DNA from: Ardenticatenaceae bacterium
Lineage (GTDB): Bacteria > Chloroflexota > Anaerolineae > Promineifilales > Promineifilaceae
Assembly: GCA_020634215.1 (NCBI GenBank)
Contig: JACKCD010000006.1
Coordinates: 75,093 to 139,092 of the forward strand
Reading direction: 5' to 3'
Length of the DNA: 64,000 nt
Below, one piece after another: positions 35,182 through 43,339 of the stretch (positions are counted from its first letter, which is position 1; every line of letters starts with the position of its first letter). The translations under genes and the position numbers were made by a program. The notes beneath the pieces are model-generated. The model was not told the origin of the DNA. It worked only from the letters and a program-made list of their open reading frames with translations, and made no database searches.

Positions 35182-35343
35182 ATGTTGTTTCTGAAGCGTG
35201 AGCGTGGTCAAGGTTTAGTTGAATATGCCTTGGTGCTCGTTTTGGTTGCTGTTGTGGTAATCGCCATTTTGACCCTTTTGGGGCCTCAAATTGGTAATGT
35301 ATTTAGCCAGATTACATGTGGCCTAGATACGGCTTGTTCATAA
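35182..35343 (+). CDS. flp: Flp/Fap-type pilin (type IVb), 53 aa
   Basis: A short frame gives MLFLKRERGQGLVEYALVLV, continuing with VAVVVIAILTLLGPQIGNVF. The basic leader, G-Q-G-L-V-E-Y motif and a single hydrophobic helix match Flp pilins, with cleavage expected before or within GQGLVEYAL by a TadV-type prepilin peptidase. AGGAGGTAAAGGCA is an excellent ribosome site. A strong terminator follows. No Tad secretion genes are nearby. Two C-terminal cysteines (TCGLDTAC) are unusual for the family. Confidence 0.88.
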   Translation: MLFLKRERGQGLVEYALVLVLVAVVVIAILTLLGPQIGNVFSQITCGLDTACS

Positions 35344-35395
35344 GTTTCTGTTTTTTCATCGTCAAATCTATCTAGAAACCTATTGATTATATAAG

Positions 35396-35430
35396 AAAAA
35401 GACCCCGTCATTTTGACGGGGTCTTTTTTT
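35396..35430. terminator. Bidirectional terminator between flp and the lipoprotein gene
   Basis: AAAGACCCCGTCA-TTT-TGACGGGGTCTTT is a near-perfect stem with A5 on one side and T7 on the other, so it can end both converging transcripts. Confidence 0.95.
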
Positions 35431-35432
35431 GC

Positions 35433-37898
35433 CTAGTTGTTAACCAGAACAATAGCAAAGATACCATCTCCATTGACAGGAGTTTGAGGGCTACGGCTGG
35501 GGTTTAATGTTAATAACTCCCACGGGCCATTCCGGTCAACTTGGGGGCGAAGATGTGCTAGACGTAGTGTTTCGAGACTAGCTTTTGTGTCCATTAGTTT
35601 GTCGCAGACTTCAATGAGTTGCGCCCGTTCAGCCTCATCTGCCCCCAGAAGGTTGGGATCAAGTTCAAGTAGCGAGACTGAGGCAGCGGTTTTGCAAACA
35701 GCTAGTTCATCATAGTTGATTATGATGCTACTGTCTTTGGCGGAGCAGGTGCTACTGTTAAGGGGGATGTCCTGTACTTGGATGGGGGGTGAGACGAAGC
35801 CTTGGATGCTGTCGGGAACGGCCGTTTGTTGCAGCATCATATTGTTCGTGACCGGCATGTAGGCGACCAACCCGCTGCAATCTGTTTCCCATTTTGGTTC
35901 GATCTCCATTCCCAGCGTGCGGGTCTGGTTGCCGTCTTGCACGGGGGCATGGGCACAGCCCCCACCAGGGCCGGAACCCGGTCGTCCAATTTCAATCCAG
36001 CGGAGCAATTCATAAGGTGTCGGTGTCTTTTGTGTTTCTACCCATAGCCGCAGAATGCTGTAGGTAGGGAAGGGGATATCGGGGTCAGCAAGGGTGATTG
36101 TGCGGTTGTGCTGGCCGATGCTGCCATCGGCAATTTCCCAGGGGCCATAGCAATGGTTGCCAGGGGCGCAAAGTTGGGCAAATACTGCGCCAGGTGTGGC
36201 CTGATCAAGCTGTAGAGAAAGAGCCATTTGGGTAATAACGGCCGTTTGTGTGTCCAGGGCCTGCATGGTTGCGGTAAACGCGACATCTAGCTGGGGCTGC
36301 CACATGTTAGGCTTAAGGGGAACAGTAGGCCCAAACGCACCGCTGTAGGTTAAAGCGTCTGCCTGATACGGTTTGTTGGGCAAAAATTGATTGACCCCCA
36401 CATAAAGCGAATGGTTATCTTCTTGTATACCAAGCAGGGTAAGCTGCCCACTTAGCTGTTTGCCATCGTTGTAGAGCAATGTGCTGCCCTGATACAAGAT
36501 GTTGGTAGCCATGTTTGGCCGCTGGCTGTCGCGTTCCATAGTATAAATTTGTGCCAGTTGTTGCCCTGCTGTGTCTGGGCTTTGTACCGTGATGACTGGC
36601 TCACCTGTAGGCGGCTCTGAAACTGACAGGGGCTTGATTTTCACAAGATAGCTGGCAAAGGTGGGTTGAGTACCACTAGCTAATGTTTCTGTAAGGGTAA
36701 CAGGTGGCGGCAATTTTTGCAGATCAAACCAGTTCCCAATCGTTTGCCAGTCGCTTTGCTGGTGAATAGCCCACTGTTGAGTTTGTTGGCAGATGGGATT
36801 GTCGTTGCTTGTCCCCCATAGTTCGGTACGATTTGTGTCGTAGTGCCAATCCATGATTGAGCTAATGCAACTGCTGTTTTCATGGTCGCAGGCACAACTA
36901 GCAGGTGTATTGTCCAAGGCCAGGTATTCATCATATAGGAACAGAGCATAGTGCCCCCATTCGTGAACAAGGGTGCGCCAGCCGTCTTGGTCGCCCCATA
37001 GCCCTACGTCAGGCCCTTTGTTACTCCAGCCACGCCCTAATGTAATGTGACCAGGGTAGAAGATGAGGTCTTTGAATGTTTGGCCGGGAGGTTGGGGGTG
37101 TTTAACGGCCGTTTCTACCATCCCCCCCACATTGGCCGCAGGTCGTCGGTCATTGTCAGCCAGCATCCGAAAATCCGCCTTATCCCACTTCTCCCCATTG
37201 GTATAAATTGCCACATCACCAAAGATCATCTGCCCATTGCTAACATTATAAAGATAGCTACTGGCCTCGGTGAAGCTGTGGATGAGCGAAGCGCTGAAAC
37301 TGCTAGAACTGAGGGAAACGATCTGGCTATCCTTTGCTGGTTCCCAGGCCAAGCTAACTAGCGGGTTAAACACCACCAGTGAATTGGTCGTCATGGTTAT
37401 AGTGCCAGTTGCAGCATCTTGGGTGTTAATGTCACCCGGATTCCAGCTTGTAAGATAAGCAGCGTATCTCAAATCCGGTGGCGAGTATTTTAACTGTAGT
37501 GCTGTTACATAGCGACAGCCATCAAGCCAGGACATGACCTGTCCCTTGGCATCGGTACTAACCATCTGTTCCCGTGGCGTTGGGTTTGTAATGTTGTAAG
37601 TAGCCTGTTCATGGCAGAAGACACGGAAGGTTTGGTTGCCGAGTGGGGTTCCTCCTGCATCCTCAAAAACAAGTTGGGGCGTGGGCAGAGGGGTAACAAA
37701 AGGTGTTGGCAAGGGTGTTACCAAGGCGGTTGGCAGGGGCGTAACAAAGGGCGTCGGTGGTGGGGTGATGGCTATTGTTGCACGTGGGGTGGGAACAGGC
37801 GTTGGCGTTTCCGGGCGGTCACAAGCGATTAACATGGACAAAGCAAGAGTGATCAGAATCAATAATTTGACCTGGATGACAGATTTCTTGGCAAACAT
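35433..37898 (-). CDS. Secreted lipoprotein with CLCA-like HExxH metalloprotease domain
   Basis: The product has 821 residues. The lipoprotein signal ends MLIACDRP. A repeated PTPFVTPLPT linker follows. The central zinc-protease segment TLVHEWGHYALFLYDEY (about residue 315) closely resembles the HEWAHLRWGVFDEY motif of CLCA-type metalloproteases: HExxH plus Asp-Glu-Tyr. Downstream CACDHENSSCISSIMDW may form disulfides. The C-terminal half is beta-rich with unknown function. GGAGG lies 7 bases upstream of ATG 37898; the longer MNNQGG start is less likely. It is divergent from the CHAT gene. Confidence 0.78.
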   Translation of the reverse strand: MFAKKSVIQVKLLILITLALSMLIACDRPETPTPVPTPRATIAITPPPTPFVTPLPTALVTPLPTPFVTPLPTPQLVFEDAGGTPLGNQTFRVFCHEQATYNITNPTPREQMVSTDAKGQVMSWLDGCRYVTALQLKYSPPDLRYAAYLTSWNPGDINTQDAATGTITMTTNSLVVFNPLVSLAWEPAKDSQIVSLSSSSFSASLIHSFTEASSYLYNVSNGQMIFGDVAIYTNGEKWDKADFRMLADNDRRPAANVGGMVETAVKHPQPPGQTFKDLIFYPGHITLGRGWSNKGPDVGLWGDQDGWRTLVHEWGHYALFLYDEYLALDNTPASCACDHENSSCISSIMDWHYDTNRTELWGTSNDNPICQQTQQWAIHQQSDWQTIGNWFDLQKLPPPVTLTETLASGTQPTFASYLVKIKPLSVSEPPTGEPVITVQSPDTAGQQLAQIYTMERDSQRPNMATNILYQGSTLLYNDGKQLSGQLTLLGIQEDNHSLYVGVNQFLPNKPYQADALTYSGAFGPTVPLKPNMWQPQLDVAFTATMQALDTQTAVITQMALSLQLDQATPGAVFAQLCAPGNHCYGPWEIADGSIGQHNRTITLADPDIPFPTYSILRLWVETQKTPTPYELLRWIEIGRPGSGPGGGCAHAPVQDGNQTRTLGMEIEPKWETDCSGLVAYMPVTNNMMLQQTAVPDSIQGFVSPPIQVQDIPLNSSTCSAKDSSIIINYDELAVCKTAASVSLLELDPNLLGADEAERAQLIEVCDKLMDTKASLETLRLAHLRPQVDRNGPWELLTLNPSRSPQTPVNGDGIFAIVLVNN

Positions 37899-37917
37899 CT
37901 TCTTTCCTCCCTGATTA

Positions 37918-37964
37918 TTCAAACGTTTTGCGTGTAAACGTGTTATATGAAGTAGACGTTTGAA
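37918..37964. promoter_or_regulatory. Operator-like inverted repeat between divergent genes
   Basis: TTCAAACGT (37918-37926) and ACGTTTGAA (37956-37964) are perfect 9-bp inverted repeats, 29 bases apart, in the 104-bp divergent region. Two ACGT-containing half sites (GTAAACGTG) lie between them. It could be a regulator site shared by the lipoprotein and CHAT genes. Confidence 0.45.
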
Positions 37965-38002
37965 CTATGTAGAACATTTCCTGAAATTAGAAGCGATATT
38001 GT

Positions 38003-40591
38003 ATGAATAATCAAATTTTAGATAAAGACAAGCAGTTGCTGAATGCTTTAGCCATTGTGGGCTGGGGTAACGCCGATCTCCTATCTACTATTGTAAACAA
38101 TCAACTATCGGCAGAGTTACTAACCAAGCTGGCATTACATCCGGCTGTCTCCGTTGAAGGTGTCACTTATTGCCTGGCAGAGGCGATGGTAAAGCAAAGT
38201 CTGCAACATTTTGAGCGGGATGATTATGCAACTTACAAATTGTGGCACCAGCGGGCAATAATGGCTTTGGCAGAGAAGCTGATGCGGGGAGAAACGGCCG
38301 TTGAAGCCCAATGGTTGCCCATATACAAACGCCTCGGCAGTGCCCTTGTCTCAGACGACCCGCCAGCCTTTTCCGCCCTTGTCCAGCAAGCCGCCCAGCT
38401 TCCCTTGCAACAGCCACAAAGCCGCCACCTGCACCGCTATTTTGTCGGGCTGGATTTTGGGCTTCAGGAAAAATTTGCGACCGCATTAGCCACCTTTGCC
38501 CCCCTGTTGCAAGATCCAACACTCGATGACGAAATACGCGGGCGCACCCTCAATTCCCGCGCCATTTTTTACCGTCTGCTGGGGCAGTTTGAGCCATCTT
38601 TTGCCGATTTGCAAAGCTGCCTGCCGCTGTGGGACAAATTGGGCAACCAGCAGCGCAAGGGGATGACGCTGACCAATTTGGGGTTTACGGCTTATCAACT
38701 CCAGCAATATGAGTCGGCCGAAAGCTATTTGCGCGAAGCCGTTGCCTTGTTAGAGCAGCTTGGTGCGCCCCGCCCCATCTACCTTGCCAGCATGAATTTG
38801 GGAATCCTGTACCGTGACCTGGGGCGGTGGGCAGAAGCACAGCAGTGTCAGGAGCGAGCGTTGGCCTTGCAGGAGCAAAGCGGGGCGCAGGACATGATGG
38901 GGCGGACGCTGATCAATCTGGGTGAATTGCTGATGCTGCAAGGGGATTTGGCTGCTGCTCTGCCCAAGTTTGAAACGGCCGTTTCCGCCATGAGTACCCG
39001 CATTTGGGAAATAGACGCTCATCTGGATCGCGGCTTGGTGCTGCAAGCACAGGGGAAGTTGGCCGAAGCAACGGCCGTTTTTCAGCAAGCCATCACCGTC
39101 GCCGAAGCCATTGGGCGGCGCGAAGTGCTGGCCGAGGCGTACTATCGCCTGGCCGACGCGCTGGCTGAGAGGGGTGAGCAAACGGCCGCTTTAGCCACCT
39201 TTTTGCAGGCCGTGGACGTGATCGAAACCACCCGCGAACCCATCAAAAACGAAGGGCTAAAAGTCAGCCTGCTGGGGCGGTGGCAGCAGGTGTATGAGGC
39301 TCTGGTGCTCCATTTGCTGGCGCAGGGGCGCGTGGCCGAGGCGTTTAACTGGGCTGAGAAGGCGCGGGCGCGTGCTTTTGCCGAGGCGTTGGGTGGGGCA
39401 CAGGGGGCAGTGGAAACAATAACGGCCGTTTTCCTGCAGCAAACCCTCCCTGCCAACACCACACTCGTCAGCTACTTTACTACCGGCGTATTGGAACACG
39501 ATGTCCCCATGCTTCAGGCCATCCCTAAAAGCAACCCACTGCGGCAGCATCTGCTCACCGAGGCCAAGACCATCCGCTTTGTCGTTAGCTGCAACCAGAT
39601 AACGGCGCAAGATTGTGATTTAAACCCCAATATGCTCACCACCAAGTCTGTGCGCGGCGACGACCCCACGCGCTTTTTGGAGCCACGCTTCACGGCCTTT
39701 GCCTCGCCCCGACTACTGGATGGGCTGCCAGCGGCCGAGAAGCTGGTGCTAGTGCCGCATGGGCCGCTGCATCGGTTGCCGTTTGGGGGGCTGCAAACGG
39801 CCGTTAATCAACCCTTGCTGCGTGCCGGTGGCCCCGTGTTAACGTATGCTCCCAGTGCTACGGTGCTGGCGCAGCAAATGGGGCGGTTGGAAGAGAAAAC
39901 GGCCGTTTTTTCTCCCAGTCTCGTCGTTGGCTATCACGGCGAAGCGGAGCAGACGGTGTTGCGCTATGTGCAGGCGGAAGTGAAAACGGTGGCTGGGCTG
40001 CTGGGAGGCGTGGGGCGGGTAGATGGGGTGGTGGATAAGGCGTGGCTGCGGGAAACGGCCGTTGCTGCTCCCGTCCTCCATTTTGCCTGCCACGGCTGGT
40101 TCAATGCCAGCGATCCCTTGGCCTCCTATCTGGAAATTGGCCCCGACACCACCCTTTCGGCACGGGAGGTGCTGGAAACGTGGCGTATTCAGGCCAAATT
40201 GGTCACGCTGTCGGCGTGCCAAAGCGGGGTCAGCCGGGTGCTGCGCGGCGATGAGCCGATGGGTCTCATTCGGGCGTTTTTGTATGCCGGGGCGCGGGCG
40301 GTGCTGGTAGCACACTGGCCGGTGGAGGATTTACCCACCTTTTTGCTGATGCGCCGTTTTTATGAAACCGCCGTAGAGACGCAAAATTTTGCGTCTGGTT
40401 TTGTAGAGACGCAAGATTTTGCGTCTCTACATCTGCGCGATGCCCAGCTGTGGCTGCAGCAGGTGACGGTGGCGGAACTGCGTGAATGGGTAGGGGATTT
40501 TGGGGAGGAGGATGGGGGTCTTCAGGATAGGGAAAAACGGCCGTTTTCCCACCCTCGGCACTGGGCAGCTTTTACGTTGTTTGGTTGGTAG
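38003..40591 (+). CDS. TPR-CHAT caspase-like protease
   Basis: The product has 862 residues. An N-terminal unknown alpha-helical segment (1-130) precedes TPR repeats (about 150-440) such as GRWAEAQQCQERALALQEQSG. The CHAT domain occupies the C-terminal 380 residues, with catalytic His in LHFACHGWFNASDPLASYLE and catalytic Cys in VTLSACQSGV. It ends SHPRHWAAFTLFGW. CHAT-TPR proteins are protease effectors or regulators, some in defence. The target is unknown. Nine or so palindromes lie in the gene. A 54-bp GTAGAGACGCAA palindromic repeat is read in frame near 40378-40431 (VETQNFASGFVETQDFAS). Confidence 0.9.
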   Translation: MNNQILDKDKQLLNALAIVGWGNADLLSTIVNNQLSAELLTKLALHPAVSVEGVTYCLAEAMVKQSLQHFERDDYATYKLWHQRAIMALAEKLMRGETAVEAQWLPIYKRLGSALVSDDPPAFSALVQQAAQLPLQQPQSRHLHRYFVGLDFGLQEKFATALATFAPLLQDPTLDDEIRGRTLNSRAIFYRLLGQFEPSFADLQSCLPLWDKLGNQQRKGMTLTNLGFTAYQLQQYESAESYLREAVALLEQLGAPRPIYLASMNLGILYRDLGRWAEAQQCQERALALQEQSGAQDMMGRTLINLGELLMLQGDLAAALPKFETAVSAMSTRIWEIDAHLDRGLVLQAQGKLAEATAVFQQAITVAEAIGRREVLAEAYYRLADALAERGEQTAALATFLQAVDVIETTREPIKNEGLKVSLLGRWQQVYEALVLHLLAQGRVAEAFNWAEKARARAFAEALGGAQGAVETITAVFLQQTLPANTTLVSYFTTGVLEHDVPMLQAIPKSNPLRQHLLTEAKTIRFVVSCNQITAQDCDLNPNMLTTKSVRGDDPTRFLEPRFTAFASPRLLDGLPAAEKLVLVPHGPLHRLPFGGLQTAVNQPLLRAGGPVLTYAPSATVLAQQMGRLEEKTAVFSPSLVVGYHGEAEQTVLRYVQAEVKTVAGLLGGVGRVDGVVDKAWLRETAVAAPVLHFACHGWFNASDPLASYLEIGPDTTLSAREVLETWRIQAKLVTLSACQSGVSRVLRGDEPMGLIRAFLYAGARAVLVAHWPVEDLPTFLLMRRFYETAVETQNFASGFVETQDFASLHLRDAQLWLQQVTVAELREWVGDFGEEDGGLQDREKRPFSHPRHWAAFTLFGW

Positions 40592-40693
40592 GGGGTATTT
40601 GTGTCAAAAAGGGCGAGATAGGCTTGCTTCAGACGCAAATCTCAAGGGGTAATTGTTAAGGGGTTAAAACGGCCGTTACACCTTTCAACATAA
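40533..40693 (+). repeat. CHAT 3'-end repeat, copy A
   Basis: The last 59 bases of the CHAT gene and about 100 bases beyond it recur almost exactly at 41375-41534 (copy B). Shorter copies are C (42440-42573) and D (44757-44893). Each begins at an AACGGCCGTT and encodes the W-A-A-F-T-L-F-G tail. Copies A and B also share a terminal palindrome and the following ACACCTTTCAACATAA. Between copies lie toxin-antitoxin-like modules. Bases 40592-40724 contain nothing else. Confidence 0.92.
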
Positions 40694-40724
40694 CGCCAAA
40701 ATTCAGGAACTGATGAAAGTTTAA

Positions 40725-41003
40725 TCAAGCAACGACCAGCTTGCAGCCTAAGGCCTCCACTACTTTACTCACAGTAATAAAATTTGGATTCCCGTCACTT
40801 GTTAGAGTTCGGTACAGATTTTGCCGGCTAACCCCAGCAACCCTGGCTATTTCAGTCACGCCTTTTTTCCTGACCAAATGCCCGAGGGCATCAATAAAGC
40901 CCTGTGGCCCATCTTCTTCCAAAAAAGCAGACAAATAGGCTTTAATATCTTCTTCAGTTTCCACATGTTGAGCAAATTTGTAAGGTTTAGTTTCCAATGC
41001 CAT
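40725..41003 (-). CDS. Antitoxin, HigA-like addiction-module protein
   Basis: The product has 92 residues. It has the COG3636-type addiction-module antidote pattern: ETEEDIKAYLSAFLEEDGPQGFIDALG, then the helix-turn-helix KKGVTEIARVAGVSRQNLYRTLT and a final KVVEALGCKLVV. It would bind and neutralise the toxin encoded just upstream (five bases apart) and repress the pair. The toxin-first order is usual for this family. Confidence 0.9.
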   Translation of the reverse strand: MALETKPYKFAQHVETEEDIKAYLSAFLEEDGPQGFIDALGHLVRKKGVTEIARVAGVSRQNLYRTLTSDGNPNFITVSKVVEALGCKLVVA

Positions 41004-41008
41004 TTTAT

Positions 41009-41305
41009 TTACCCCAACTGATCCAACAAGGCTCTTGCCTGGGCGATATCCCTACTTTGTGTTGATTTATCGCCCCCACAGAGTAATAACACGATTTTGT
41101 TGTTCCTGACTGTGTAATAAACACGGTAGCCGCTGCCAAAGAAATATCTTAACTCAAACAGGCTGGTGTCTATCTGTTTGAAATCCCCAAAGTTACCGTG
41201 GGTAATGCGGTTAAAACGTACATCAAAACGATGAAGTATGGATTTGTCCCGAATTTTGCTTAACCATTCGTCAAAATATTGAGTGGTTTCTATCTCATAC
41301 TTCAT
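41009..41305 (-). CDS. RelE/HigB-like toxin
   Basis: The product has 98 residues. It begins KYEIETTQYFDEWLSKIRDKS and has RFNRITHGNFGDFKQID, ELRYFFGSGYRVYYTVRNNKIVLLLCGGDKSTQSRDI. This fits the addiction-module killer family (COG3657) of ribosome-dependent RNases. The basic GSGYRVYYT strand and the GGDKSTQ loop are typical. It is paired with the downstream antitoxin. Confidence 0.9.
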   Translation of the reverse strand: MKYEIETTQYFDEWLSKIRDKSILHRFDVRFNRITHGNFGDFKQIDTSLFELRYFFGSGYRVYYTVRNNKIVLLLCGGDKSTQSRDIAQARALLDQLG

Positions 41306-41374
41306 AGAACGATTGTAACGGTTAAGCGACAGTTTGGCAATGGTAATTTTAGACAGGCTATCGCAACATGGTCG

Positions 41375-41534
41375 AAAACGGCCGTTTTCCCACCCTTCGC
41401 TACTGGGTAGCTTTTACGTTGTTTGGTTGGTAGGGGGTATTTGTGTCAAAAAGGGCGAGATAGGCTTGCTTCAGACGCAAATCTCAAGGGGTAATTGTTA
41501 AGGGGTTAAACGGCCGTTACACCTTTCAACATAA
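41375..41534 (+). repeat. CHAT 3'-end repeat, copy B
   Basis: Copy B matches copy A (40533-40693) over about 160 bases with few changes, mostly in the first 40 bases. It lies outside any gene. The toxin-antitoxin pair sits exactly between A and B, so the pair may have arrived together with a duplication of the CHAT gene end. Confidence 0.92.
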
Positions 41535-41548
41535 GCTTGCTTCCAAGC

Positions 41549-41935
41549 TTACTCCGATATCTCTACCGTATGGCTTGGTGCGTCTAGCTTAACCACATAT
41601 TGATTAAGCAAATCGCGTCCCACAATGACCTCATCCCGCCGTTCTGTACCCACTACATCAAGATACAAAGCTCTGTGTTGCCCAACTTGCACAGCAATTG
41701 TGTACAAATCCACTTCATACCGACCGCCTGCCGTACCTAACAGCCATTTGGTTTGGCCTTTGCGGGCGCGAAGTTGACGTAAATAGCGCAAAGGAATCAT
41801 GGTAGCATCGGCACCAGAATCCACAATCGCTGTGAGAGTGATGGCTGATTGTCCAGCCCGTCGCTGTATTTGGATTTCAATGACAGGCATTGGAGGAGAA
41901 AAGCCTGAATCATAGTCATGCGTGTGAATAATCAT
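41549..41935 (-). CDS. Clan AA retropepsin-like aspartic protease
   Basis: The product has 128 residues. The catalytic motif is TAIVDSGADATMIPLRYLR (Asp at about residue 38), followed by the flap-like LLGTAGGRYEVDLYTIAV and the hydrophobic VIVGRDLLNQY that packs the active site. As in other single-domain members, a homodimer would be required. It overlaps the upstream gene by four bases, so the two are translationally coupled. Confidence 0.85.
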   Translation of the reverse strand: MIIHTHDYDSGFSPPMPVIEIQIQRRAGQSAITLTAIVDSGADATMIPLRYLRQLRARKGQTKWLLGTAGGRYEVDLYTIAVQVGQHRALYLDVVGTERRDEVIVGRDLLNQYVVKLDAPSHTVEISE

Positions 41936-42342
41936 GTAGTCTCTTCAACGAAACGAGGTGAACGAAAGGAGATTGTTTCCATTGGCTTATCTGCTACCTG
42001 TGTCAGCCAAACAAACTCGTCGGGAAAACGATCATCAATCCGCTCAAACAAAGCAGCATAATCTGTGTCATGGTCAACCAATTGCCCCTGGTAAATTGCT
42101 ACATGTTTGCCCCAAAATTGCTCTTTCAATTGGGGATACAAATGCAGGTAGGCTTGCTTTTCTGCCTCAAGTCGCGCATCTTCTTCGCTAGGTGGAATGA
42201 GCCATTCCTGACTGTCTGGTGGATTTTCCACCAAATACTCAGCCACAGCTTCGCCAATTTCAAGCTGGCGACGGTTAGCCCATGCCTTTAGCTGGCGATA
42301 CCGCTGGTCGGAGAGAGGAACTTGAATGTATCGGGTCATCAT
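41932..42342 (-). CDS. RHH-like N-terminal domain plus DUF5678-like protein
   Basis: The product has 136 residues. The N-terminus IQVPLSDQRYRQLKAWANRRQLEIGEAVAEYL resembles ribbon-helix-helix DNA-binding antitoxins. The C-terminal KHVAIYQGQLVDHDTDYAALFERIDDRFPDEFVWLTQV looks like DUF5678. With the overlapping aspartic protease gene it forms a two-gene unit resembling a toxin-antitoxin operon. The function is unproved. Confidence 0.7.
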   Translation of the reverse strand: MMTRYIQVPLSDQRYRQLKAWANRRQLEIGEAVAEYLVENPPDSQEWLIPPSEEDARLEAEKQAYLHLYPQLKEQFWGKHVAIYQGQLVDHDTDYAALFERIDDRFPDEFVWLTQVADKPMETISFRSPRFVEETT

Positions 42343-42439
42343 TGTCTTCCTTTGTCAATTTGCCATTGACTTGCCTATTTTACCAAAAACGAGCCAATGG
42401 TGATGAATTTGCCGTTTATAACCCAACCCAACCGGCAAA

Positions 42440-42573
42440 AAGGAAACGGCCGTTTATCGAAAATGGTTGTGGGGAAAAACGGCCGTTGCCAAACGAATTC
42501 AATTGTCAAAGGGAAAACGGCCGTTTACCCACCCTTCGCTACTGGGTAGCTTTTACGCTGTTTGGTGGGTAGG
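42440..42573 (+). repeat. CHAT 3'-end repeat, copy C
   Basis: Contains three palindromes and the ACTGGGTAGCTTTTACGCTG tail-encoding segment. It resembles copy D over its whole length, including GAATGGTTGTGGG- and AACTGTCAA-type words absent from A and B. The rest of 42343-42708 is intergenic and contains one more palindrome near 42596. Confidence 0.85.
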
Positions 42574-42675
42574 GCTGGGTGTTGGGTGGGGAAAAACGGC
42601 CGTTTTTTGTGCTTCACCTGAACCATACCCAGATGTTTAATATGTTATAGCTGTGTGGTGTATACTGAAAATCAC

Positions 42676-42695
42676 AAATGCTTTTGGGAGCATTT
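42676..42695 (-). terminator. Short hairpin downstream of the PIN gene
   Basis: AAATGCT-tttggg-AGCATTT, a perfect 7-bp stem located 14 bases beyond the PIN stop. There is no long U-tract, so termination is uncertain. Confidence 0.4.
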
Positions 42696-42708
42696 ATTAA
42701 TGAACGCT

Positions 42709-43137
42709 CTAAATGAGAGAGTCGCTCAGTAAAGCTTGAAACTGAATGATATTGACAACATTAACGGCTGGAAACTTAATCTGCTTGAGAATATTGAAAT
42801 GACGGTCATTAGTCACAATGTAGTTGGCATTGGCAGCGATGGCACAATCAACAAATTTATCATCGTCAGGATCATCCCTCAGCAAGGACCAATTGTAATA
42901 AACATCACTTTTGCTTACATTAGGCAACAAAAGCAAAGTGCGAATGGTATTTTGAGCCGCCGTTACAGAATACTTCCTCGAAATGATCTCCTCATATTCT
43001 GTTAGAATCTCATTAGTAATCGCTATCTCAAATTCTTGTTGCAGCAGCTTTTGGAATAGCCAGTGGTACTTTGATTTACTGGAGATAGACACCAATAACA
43101 CATTGGTATCCAGAACAACTTTAAGTTTATCCCTCAT
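42709..43137 (-). CDS. PIN-domain toxin
   Basis: The 142-residue product is a PIN-family RNase (COG1569-like toxin). Acidic residues are at VLDTNVLL (first Asp), ILTEYEEII (Glu), DPDDDKFVDCAIAANANYIVTNDRHF (Asp pair). It belongs with the upstream 66-residue antitoxin, whose stop overlaps this start (AATGAG). Sequence is AT-rich compared with neighbours. Confidence 0.9.
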   Translation of the reverse strand: MRDKLKVVLDTNVLLVSISSKSKYHWLFQKLLQQEFEIAITNEILTEYEEIISRKYSVTAAQNTIRTLLLLPNVSKSDVYYNWSLLRDDPDDDKFVDCAIAANANYIVTNDRHFNILKQIKFPAVNVVNIIQFQALLSDSLI

Positions 43138-43327
43138 TTAACCATGCTTCCATGTCATCATCAGTTAAATTTTGTTCATCCCAAATCTGGTCAGCTTCCT
43201 GAATTGCTTTTTGGGCAAAGAAATTCGCTAGGACTTGTTTAAGCTCCAGCAAATCTTGGCGTTCCATCTTTGTGGAATACAGTTTCACAATCTCCAATTG
43301 CAAATTCGTCAATGTTTGTGGATACAT
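43127..43327 (-). CDS. Antitoxin of the PIN module
   Basis: The product has 66 residues, highly helical and acidic at the C-terminus (WDEQNLTDDDMEAWLNEG), a pattern common in the antitoxins partnered with COG1569 PIN toxins. No DNA-binding motif is obvious. An IS630 lies only 13 bases upstream, so the native promoter may have been displaced. Confidence 0.8.
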   Translation of the reverse strand: MYPQTLTNLQLEIVKLYSTKMERQDLLELKQVLANFFAQKAIQEADQIWDEQNLTDDDMEAWLNEG

Positions 43328-43339
43328 TTCATGCCTCTA

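Noticed and set aside
42282..42572. 96-codon frame ending WVAFTLFGG
   Set aside because: Antisense to the RHH-like gene at its start and then reads the CHAT-tail repeat; treated as repeat copy C, not a gene.
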